Shown: positions 58,259 through 64,000 of the stretch, one piece after another
How the letters are laid out: each line of letters begins with the position of its first letter
How positions within the stretch are numbered: the stretch's first letter is position 1
The notes under the pieces: model-generated
Database searches by the model: none
What the model saw: only the letters and a program-made list of their open reading frames with translations
What the model was told of the DNA's origin: nothing
Translations under genes and position numbers: made by a program
Origin: Streptomyces sp. NBC_00162
GTDB taxonomy: Bacteria; Actinomycetota; Actinomycetes; Streptomycetales; Streptomycetaceae
Reading direction: 5' to 3'
NCBI RefSeq assembly: GCF_024611995.1
Contig: NZ_CP102509.1
Coordinates: 3,348,001 to 3,412,000 of the forward strand
DNA: 64,000 nt

Positions 58259-60433
58259 CTACGCGTCGTCAGATTCTGCGGCCTCAGGCTCTTGACCTGC
58301 ACAGATGGCCAACACGTCGGCTCCGTACCGCTCGAGCTTGCGTCCACCCACGCCGGAGATCATCGAGAGCTCTCCCTCCTCGGAGGGCGCGGCCTCCGCG
58401 ATCGCCATCAGCGTCTTGTCCGTGAAGACGCAGTAGGCGGGCAGGCCCTGCTCCTTCGACTGGCCCGCACGCCAGTCGCGCAGCCGCTCGTAGAGCCCTT
58501 CGTCCATGTCGGACGGGCAGTCCTCGCAACGCATCAGTTTCAGCTCGCCCGCCTCGGTCAGGGTCTTGCCGCAGACCCGGCAGAGCACCGGCCCGCGGCG
58601 GCCGCGCTTGCGGGCCGACCGCTCCGCCACACCGCCCGGCCCGCTTCCCGGGGCCACGGAGCCCGGCCGCAGGCCGTTCAGGAAGCGGCTGGGGCGTCGG
58701 GAGGCCCGGCCGCCCGGAGCGCGCGAGAGCCCCCAGGAGAGACCCAGGTGCAACCGCGCCCGGGTGACGCCGACATAGAGCAGCCGGCGCTCCTCCTCCA
58801 CCTGCTCGTCGGTCTTGGCGTAGGTGATCGGCATCATGCCGTCGGTGAGGCCGACGAGGAACACGGCGTCCCACTCCAGGCCCTTCGCCGCGTGCAGCGA
58901 GGCCAGGGTGACGCCCTGGACCGTCGGGGCGTGCTGGGCGGCCTTGCGCTCCTCCAGCTCGATCGTGAGGTCCGCCAGGGTGGCACCGGGCCGGGCGCGG
59001 GCGAAGTCCTCGGCGAGCCGGACCAGCGCGGCCAGCGATTCCCACTGGTCGCGCACGGCGCCGGAGCCGGCCGGCGGCTCGGTGGTCCAGCCGGTGGAGC
59101 TGAGCACGGCCCGGACCTGGGAGCCGAGCTCGACGACATCGTCGAGCAGCGGGTCGTTCCCGCCGGAACGGGCGGCCCCGCGCAGCGCGAGGATCGCCTT
59201 CTGGACCTCCTGGCGCTCGAAGAACCGCTCGGCTCCGCGCAGCTGGTACGGGACCCCCGCGTCGGCCAGGGCCTGCTCGTAGACCTCGGACTGGGCGTTG
59301 ATGCGGTAGAGCACGGCGATCTCGCCGGCCGGGACGCCCGCCGCGATCAGGTCCCGGATCCGGTGCGCCACGCCCTCGGCCTCGGCGGGCTCGTCGGGGT
59401 ACTCGGCGTACACCGGGTCGGGGCCGGCCTCGCGCTGCGAGATCAGCTCGAGGCGGTGCTCGGCGGCCCGGCCCTTGGCCTGGTTCAGGAGCCCGTTGGC
59501 GAGGTGGACCACCTGGGGGGTGGACCGGTAGTCGCGGACCAGCTTGACCACGGTGGCCTGGGGGTAGCGGGTGCGGAAGTTCAGCAGGTGGTCGGGGGTG
59601 GCGCCGGTGAAGGAGTAGATCGTCTGGCTGGCGTCGCCGACGACGCAGAGGCTGTCGCGCTCGCCGAGCCACAGGTCCAGCAGCCGCTGCTGGAGGGGGC
59701 TGACGTCCTGGTACTCGTCGACGACGAAGTGCTGGTACTGGGTGCGGATCTGCTCGGCGATGTCGTGGCGGTCCTGGAGGATGCCGACGGTCAGGAGCAG
59801 CACGTCCTCGAAGTCGATCATTCCGCGGTCGCGCTTGAGCTGCTCGTACGTCCCGTAGATCTGGGCGATCTCGGCCAGGTCTCTCGGTGCCTCGCGGCCC
59901 GACTTGAGGGCGGCCGCCGGATAGTCGGCGGGCACGGTCTGGGTGACCTTGGCCCACTCGATCTCACCGGTGACGTCGCGCAGCTCGTTCCGGTCGAGGC
60001 GGATGCGGCAGCGCGCGCCGGCCTCGGCCACGAACTGGATCTTGCGCTCCAGCAGCCGGGGCACGTCCCCGCCGACCGCCTTGGGCCAGAAGTACTGGAG
60101 CTGGCGCAGGGCGGCGGAGTGGAAGGTGCGGGCCTGGACCCCGCCCGCGCCGAGATTGCGCAGGCGGCCGCGCATCTCTCCCGCGGCGCGGTTGGTGAAG
60201 GTGACGGCCAGCACACTGGCCGGCATGAGCTGGCCGGACTGGACCCCGTAGGCGATGCGGTGGGTGATCGCGCGGGTCTTGCCGGTACCGGCGCCCGCCA
60301 GCACGCACACCGGCCCGCGCAGGGTCGTCGCGACCTCGCGCTGCTCGGGGTCCAGGCCCAGGAGCACTGCGTCTGCCGAGTCGGCGGAGGCGGGGCCACC
60401 CGGGAACGATGAGGAGTGCGTTGCTGCTGTCAC
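58259..60433 (-). CDS. uvrD2: ATP-dependent DNA helicase UvrD2
   Basis: A 724-residue superfamily 1A helicase. Walker A AGAGTGKTRAIT near the start, motif II VVDEYQDVSPLQQ, motif III VGDASQTIYSFTGA, motif VI LLYVGVTRARLHL. The C-terminus has the mycobacterial UvrD2 hallmarks: a tetracysteine zinc module C-x2-C-x14-C-x2-C (LCRVCGKTL to MRCEDCP) and an HRDC domain (about 640-715: YERLRDWRAGQSKEQGLPAY, SMISGVGGRKLERYGADVL). GTG 60433 matches the family start; the frame to 60493 is not needed. It is divergent from the mycoredoxin gene. Confidence 0.95.
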   Translation of the reverse strand: MTAATHSSSFPGGPASADSADAVLLGLDPEQREVATTLRGPVCVLAGAGTGKTRAITHRIAYGVQSGQLMPASVLAVTFTNRAAGEMRGRLRNLGAGGVQARTFHSAALRQLQYFWPKAVGGDVPRLLERKIQFVAEAGARCRIRLDRNELRDVTGEIEWAKVTQTVPADYPAAALKSGREAPRDLAEIAQIYGTYEQLKRDRGMIDFEDVLLLTVGILQDRHDIAEQIRTQYQHFVVDEYQDVSPLQQRLLDLWLGERDSLCVVGDASQTIYSFTGATPDHLLNFRTRYPQATVVKLVRDYRSTPQVVHLANGLLNQAKGRAAEHRLELISQREAGPDPVYAEYPDEPAEAEGVAHRIRDLIAAGVPAGEIAVLYRINAQSEVYEQALADAGVPYQLRGAERFFERQEVQKAILALRGAARSGGNDPLLDDVVELGSQVRAVLSSTGWTTEPPAGSGAVRDQWESLAALVRLAEDFARARPGATLADLTIELEERKAAQHAPTVQGVTLASLHAAKGLEWDAVFLVGLTDGMMPITYAKTDEQVEEERRLLYVGVTRARLHLGLSWGLSRAPGGRASRRPSRFLNGLRPGSVAPGSGPGGVAERSARKRGRRGPVLCRVCGKTLTEAGELKLMRCEDCPSDMDEGLYERLRDWRAGQSKEQGLPAYCVFTDKTLMAIAEAAPSEEGELSMISGVGGRKLERYGADVLAICAGQEPEAAESDDA

Positions 60434-60507
60434 CCCGCCATGCTGCCAGGTCTCGTGGGTCGGGCGGGAAACCTGTCCACAGGCCACCCGCATCCGTCGT
60501 ACTTACG

Positions 60508-60533
60508 GGAATGGCAGGGGGGTCCCGTACGTT
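60508..60533 (+). promoter_or_regulatory. SigR-dependent promoter of the mycoredoxin gene
   Basis: GGAAT (60508-60512), 18-bp spacer, GTT (60531-60533): an exact SigR consensus, 42 bp upstream of the mycoredoxin start. Confidence 0.85.
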
Positions 60534-60575
60534 CGACTACTCGGACCACCGAGGCCCCACGAAGGAGAGCGCAGC

Positions 60576-60836
60576 ATGCAGGACACGGGCACCGTCACGA
60601 TGTACAGCACGACCTGGTGCGGCTACTGCCGTCGGCTGAAGACCCAGCTGGACCGGGAAGGCATCGCGTACAACGAGATCAACATCGAGCTCGACCCGGC
60701 GTCCGCGGCGTTCGTGGAGAAGGCCAACGGCGGCAACCAGACGGTCCCCACCGTTCTCGTGACGTCGGTCACGGGCAGCGAGTCCGTGATGACGAACCCG
60801 AGCCTGGCCCAGGTCAAGCAGGCCCTCGCCGTCTGA
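60576..60836 (+). CDS. mrx1: Mycoredoxin (glutaredoxin-like)
   Basis: An 86-residue glutaredoxin-fold protein with active site WCGYC (C15, C18), cis-proline region GNQTVPTVLV and C-terminal LAQVKQAL. Mycoredoxin-1 reduces mycothiol-protein mixed disulfides in actinobacteria. AAGGAGAG precedes the ATG. A SigR promoter upstream links it to the thiol-stress response; the sigR-rsrA operon lies in the same window. Its position beside uvrD2 and wblC matches Rv3198A in mycobacteria. Confidence 0.95.
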   Translation: MQDTGTVTMYSTTWCGYCRRLKTQLDREGIAYNEINIELDPASAAFVEKANGGNQTVPTVLVTSVTGSESVMTNPSLAQVKQALAV

Positions 60837-60855
60837 TCCGCCCCGCACACAGAGT

Positions 60856-60880
60856 GGCCCCCGCCTCGGCGGGGGCCTTC
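60856..60880. terminator. Terminator between mrx1 and nudC
   Basis: GGCCCCCGCC (60856-60865) pairs with GGCGGGGGCC (60868-60877) through a tight loop, followed by TTC. Confidence 0.8.
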
Positions 60881-60905
60881 TGCGTCTGCCGGCCGACGAC
60901 GTGCG

Positions 60906-61844
60906 TCAGGCGGTGGGGCCGGGCTTCGGGAGCGGCTTGCCGTACCAGAGCTCGACCAGGCGGGCGGCGATGGAGATGCCTCCCGCCGGGGGGTGGACCT
61001 CGCCCGCTTCGATCGCCGCGCGCAGGTCGTCGCGGGAGAACCATCGGGCTTCCTCGATCTCCTCGCCGTCCACCGTGATCTCGGAGGTGGTGGCGCGGGC
61101 CGTGAAGCCCAGCATCAGGCTGTACGGGAACGGCCACGGCTGGCTGGCCACGTACTCGACCTCGCCGACCCTGACGCCCGCTTCCTCCCACACCTCGCGG
61201 ACGACGGACTGCTCGATCGACTCGCCCGGCTCCACGAACCCGGCGAGGGTGGAGAAGCGGCCCTCCGGCCAGTGCACCTGGCGGCCCAGCAGCGCGCGGT
61301 CCTGGTCGTCCGTGACCAGCATGATCACGGCCGGGTCGGTGCGCGGGTAGTGCTCGGCGCCGCAGCCCGGGCAGCGGCGGATGTGGCCGGCTGCCGCGAC
61401 CACGGTGCGCTCGCCGCAGCGGGAGCAGAAGCGGTGCATCCGCTGCCAGTTCTCCAGCGCCACCGCGTGCACCATCAGCCCGGCGTCGCGCGGGTTCAGC
61501 AGCAGTCCTGCCTCGCGCAGGCCGGCCGCGCGGGCCGACTGGTCCATGCGGCCCGGCAGCGAGTCCTTCTGGAGCGCGAAGTACCGTACGCCGTCCTCGT
61601 CGGTGCCCAGGAAGTAGCGGTGCGTCTCGGTGACCGGGGCCTCGAAGGCCGGGGTCATCACGATGCCGGTGCCCCCGTCCGGGGTGTCGTCGATCAGCAC
61701 CTGGCCGCCGGAGACGACGAAGACGCGGGTCGCCGGGTGGCTCCAGGCGGCGGCCAGCCAGGCCTCGTCGAGGCGGTGGTGCGCGGCACGGTCGATTCCG
61801 CTGGGCGCGGTCAGCGAGATCGGGCGCTCGGTATGGATGCTCAC
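60906..61844 (-). CDS. nudC: NADH pyrophosphatase NudC
   Basis: A 312-residue Nudix enzyme. The zinc site is CSRCG and CPGCG, the Nudix box is GFVEPGESIEQSVVREVWEE, and the NudC signature SQPWPFPYSLMLGF follows. It hydrolyses NADH to NMNH and AMP and removes NAD caps from RNA. GTG 61844 is preferred over an in-frame TTG 12 bp upstream; GGAG lies upstream. It is Rv3199c-like and next to the M20 peptidase gene (44-bp gap). Confidence 0.93.
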   Translation of the reverse strand: MSIHTERPISLTAPSGIDRAAHHRLDEAWLAAAWSHPATRVFVVSGGQVLIDDTPDGGTGIVMTPAFEAPVTETHRYFLGTDEDGVRYFALQKDSLPGRMDQSARAAGLREAGLLLNPRDAGLMVHAVALENWQRMHRFCSRCGERTVVAAAGHIRRCPGCGAEHYPRTDPAVIMLVTDDQDRALLGRQVHWPEGRFSTLAGFVEPGESIEQSVVREVWEEAGVRVGEVEYVASQPWPFPYSLMLGFTARATTSEITVDGEEIEEARWFSRDDLRAAIEAGEVHPPAGGISIAARLVELWYGKPLPKPGPTA

Positions 61845-61887
61845 GGGTACTTCCAACTCCCCCGGTGGTGGGACAGGCAGGTGGGCG

Positions 61888-63294
61888 TCAGGCGGATGTG
61901 CGGTGGGACGCGGCCAGGTCGCCCCAGAGGTAGGCGGTCGTCTCGACGCCCTTGAGGAGCAGGTCCAGCTCGACCTTCTCGTTCGGCGAGTGCCAGCCGT
62001 CGGAGGGCACCGAGATGCCGAGGAAGAGGACGGGCGCTCCCAGGACGTCCTGGAGGTCGGCCGCGGGTCCCGAGCCGCCCTCGCGGGTGAAGCGGATCTT
62101 CTGGCCGAAGGCGCGGCCCATGGCCCGTACGACCGACTGCAGCGCCGGGTGGTCCAGCGGGGTCAGGCACGGGCGGGTCGGTGCGCCGAAGGTGATGGAG
62201 TGCCGGATTCCGGCCGGGACTCGTGCCGCGACCCACTCCCGGACGGCCGCCTCGACCTCGTACGGGTCCTGCCCCGACACCAGGCGGAACGACAGCTTCA
62301 GGTGGGCGGAGGCGGGCACGATGGTCTTGCCGCCGGGGCCCTGGTAGCCGCCGCCGATGCCGTTGACCTCGGCCGTCGGGCGGGCCCAGACGCGCTCCAG
62401 GGTGGAGTACCCGGCCTCGCCGGCGGCCGCGTGGGACTTGGCCGTGCGGAGCCACTCGGACTCGTCGAAGGGGAGCTCGGCGATGAGCGCGCGCTCGGCG
62501 TCGGTGAGCTCGGCGATGCCCTCGTAGAAGCCGGGGATCGTGACCCGCCCGTCGGCGTCGTGCAGGGCCGCGACCAGGCGGGCGGCTGCGGTGGCCGGGT
62601 TGGGCACGGCTCCGCCGAAGGCGCCGGAGTGGATGTCCTGGTCCGGGCCGTGGAAGTCGATCTCGCAGTCGGCGACGCCGCGCATGCCGGTGCAGACGGT
62701 GGGGGTGGTCTCGGACCACATGCCGGTGTCGGAGACGATCACGACATCGGCGGCGAGCTCGGCGGCGCGGGACTCGACGAGGTCCCGGAAGTGGATGGAG
62801 CCGGACTCCTCCTCGCCCTCGACGATCAGTTTGAGGTTCACGGCGGGGGCGGCGGCGCCGGTGGCCGCCAGGTGCGCCCGTACGCCCAGGGTGTGGAAGA
62901 ACACCTGGCCCTTGTCGTCGGCGGCGCCGCGCCCGTACATCCTGCCGTCGCGGATCACCGGCTCGAACGGGTCGGTGTGCCAGCCGTCGGCCACGGCGGC
63001 GGGCTGCACGTCGTGGTGCCCGTACACGAGGACGGTGGGCGCGTCCGGGTCCTCGCTCGGCCAGTGCGCGAAGACGGCGGGGGCGCCGCGGGTCTCCCAG
63101 ACATCGGCGACCGGGAAGCCGGTCTCCTTGAGCTTCGACGCGAGCCATTCGGCGCTGCGGCGTACGTCGCCCGCGTGCTCGGGCTGCGCCGAGACGGAGG
63201 GGATGCGGAGCCACTCGGCGAGGTCGTCGAGGAAGGCGGCGCGGTGGGTGTCGATGTACGTGCGGACGGCGCTGTCCGGCGGGGTGTCGCTCAT
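61888..63294 (-). CDS. M20-family dipeptidase
   Basis: A 468-residue M20 zinc peptidase. Metal ligands: VYGHHDVQP (His, Asp), GRGAADDKG, GEEESGS (catalytic glutamate), and FHGPDQDIHSGAFGG dimerisation-domain motif, with FTREGGSGPAADLQDVLGAP and SVPSDGWHSPNEKVEL at the end for the last ligand. It cleaves dipeptides in the cytoplasm. ATG 63294 was chosen over the longer frame. Confidence 0.93.
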   Translation of the reverse strand: MSDTPPDSAVRTYIDTHRAAFLDDLAEWLRIPSVSAQPEHAGDVRRSAEWLASKLKETGFPVADVWETRGAPAVFAHWPSEDPDAPTVLVYGHHDVQPAAVADGWHTDPFEPVIRDGRMYGRGAADDKGQVFFHTLGVRAHLAATGAAAPAVNLKLIVEGEEESGSIHFRDLVESRAAELAADVVIVSDTGMWSETTPTVCTGMRGVADCEIDFHGPDQDIHSGAFGGAVPNPATAAARLVAALHDADGRVTIPGFYEGIAELTDAERALIAELPFDESEWLRTAKSHAAAGEAGYSTLERVWARPTAEVNGIGGGYQGPGGKTIVPASAHLKLSFRLVSGQDPYEVEAAVREWVAARVPAGIRHSITFGAPTRPCLTPLDHPALQSVVRAMGRAFGQKIRFTREGGSGPAADLQDVLGAPVLFLGISVPSDGWHSPNEKVELDLLLKGVETTAYLWGDLAASHRTSA

Positions 63295-63304
63295 GCCCCC
63301 GAGC

Positions 63305-64000
63305 CTAGCTGTCCGCCTGATGGTCACCGCCGGTGTCCGATTTGCCTTGGAGGATCCGCTCAAGGCGGGCCCGGTCGGGGAGGTTGCGGGGGCGGATCAC
63401 GCGGCCGCTGCGAACGTGGAGAAAGGCCGCGGTGACCTGGTCGAGCGGGGTGCCGGTGGCTTCCGCCCAGGCCAGGCGGTAGACGGCGAGCTGGAGGGGA
63501 TCGGCCTCGGTGGTGCGGCCGGTCTTCCAGTCGACGATCTCGTAGCCGGTGTCCGTGCGGTAGACGGCATCGATCCGGCCACGGATGACACGGCCCGCGA
63601 GGGTGAGCTGGACCGGGGCCTCCATGCGGTGGGGTGGCCGGTCCGCGTATTCGCTCCGCTCGAAGGCGGCCTTGAGGGAGTCGAGGTCGGCCTCGTCGGC
63701 GACCTCCTGGTCAGATCCGGGCAGCTCGGTGGCGGGGTCGAGCACGTCGAGCAGCGGGAGCGGGAGCTCGTCGAAGCGGGACTCGACCCAGGCGTGGAAG
63801 CGGGTGCCCTGGCGGGCGGCGGGCTGCGGGGGCGTGGGCATGGGGCGGGCGAGGTCGCGGGCGAAGCCCTGTTCGTCGGCGGCGAGCCGGAGCAGCTGGC
63901 TGGCCGAGAGGGCGGCCGGGAGTTCCACGTCGCGGACGGCTGCGCGGGCACGGCGGAGCTCGCCCTCCAGGGCGTCGAGGTCCCGGTCCCAGGAGGCGAC
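63305..64000 (-). CDS. UvrD/RecB-type helicase-nuclease, 3' part (AdnB-like)
   Basis: The last 231 residues of a gene cut by the window end; the frame is open to base 64000. The visible part is a RecB-family nuclease domain: RGRIDAVYRTDTGYEIVDWK with the Asp and Lys of the active site, then LQLAVYRLAWAEATGTPLDQ. An UvrD-type motor would lie upstream. By gene order and domain it corresponds to AdnB, partner of AdnA in the actinobacterial double-strand-break resection complex. Confidence 0.85.
   Translation of the reverse strand, partial: VASWDRDLDALEGELRRARAAVRDVELPAALSASQLLRLAADEQGFARDLARPMPTPPQPAARQGTRFHAWVESRFDELPLPLLDVLDPATELPGSDQEVADEADLDSLKAAFERSEYADRPPHRMEAPVQLTLAGRVIRGRIDAVYRTDTGYEIVDWKTGRTTEADPLQLAVYRLAWAEATGTPLDQVTAAFLHVRSGRVIRPRNLPDRARLERILQGKSDTGGDHQADS

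Overview
The window is high-GC DNA with third-position G/C bias, many GTG starts and AGGAGG-type ribosome binding sites. Its gene set is that of a Streptomyces chromosome core: DasR/DasABC chitobiose uptake, B12-riboswitch-controlled class I ribonucleotide reductase, SigR-RsrA, CatR-catalase, WblE and WblC. Nearly all of it is ordinary chromosome. I see no insertion sequence, integrase, prophage, CRISPR array or secondary-metabolite cluster. The first gene (lipid kinase) and the last (helicase-nuclease) are cut by the window edges.

Layout. 1-2.8 kb: lipid kinase tail, wblE and a PdtaS-type sensor kinase. 3.1-5.8 kb: a divergent TetR/short-chain dehydrogenase pair, a 5'-truncated SIS-domain pseudogene, and nagB with a DasR site. 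6-12 kb: the das cluster (dasD, dasC, dasB, dasA on the minus strand, dasR divergent) with two DasR sites between dasA and dasR. 12-15.8 kb: cstA-ybdD, a Uma2-family protein and an acetyltransferase. 15.8-20.8 kb: NrdR-box-like repeats, cobalamin riboswitch, nrdA, nrdB and nrdS. 21-25.8 kb: a tiny secreted-type peptide, peptide deformylase, a TPR protein and two overlapping membrane HD-domain genes. 26-27.2 kb: sigR-rsrA. 27-34.3 kb: hydrolase, YedK-type DNA-protein crosslink repair enzyme, M50-like protein, aroA-rsgA, an SMR transporter with a TetR gene, hisN and a CBS protein. 34.4-36.5 kb: catalase with divergent catR. 36.5-40.7 kb: two identical initiator tRNA genes bracketing a TetR/FAD-monooxygenase pair and a Sel1-repeat protein. 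40.7-50 kb: UPF0182 membrane protein, PPA1309 protein, Lon-like PDZ protease, moaE, an NAD-epimerase, a zinc metalloprotease-like protein and a Nudix hydrolase. 50-53.1 kb: a cassette of two AIM24-domain genes and a TerD-AIM24 fusion. 53.2-64 kb: M48-type metallopeptidase, ThiF-like protein, ABC1 kinase, wblC with a long leader, uvrD2, mycoredoxin, nudC, an M20 dipeptidase and the 3' end of an AdnB-like helicase-nuclease.

How the parts work together. DasR sites at nagB and at dasA/dasR, plus an orphan site near base 2950, tie chitobiose import (DasABC), intracellular hydrolysis to GlcNAc (DasD) and glucosamine-6-phosphate deamination (NagB) into one regulon. SigR-RsrA is the thiol-stress switch: SigR-type promoters (GGAAT-N18-GTT) lie in front of sigR and of the mycoredoxin gene about 33 kb away. 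The wblC antibiotic-response gene has a WhiB7-like promoter and a leader of about 650 nt with two small reading frames and a hairpin, consistent with translation-dependent attenuation. The 41-64 kb block and the wblE-sensor kinase pair recall gene order around Rv3193c-Rv3228 of Mycobacterium tuberculosis, as I remember it.

Starts were chosen from ribosome binding sites, family length and overlaps. Functions rest on motifs read by eye; no search was run.
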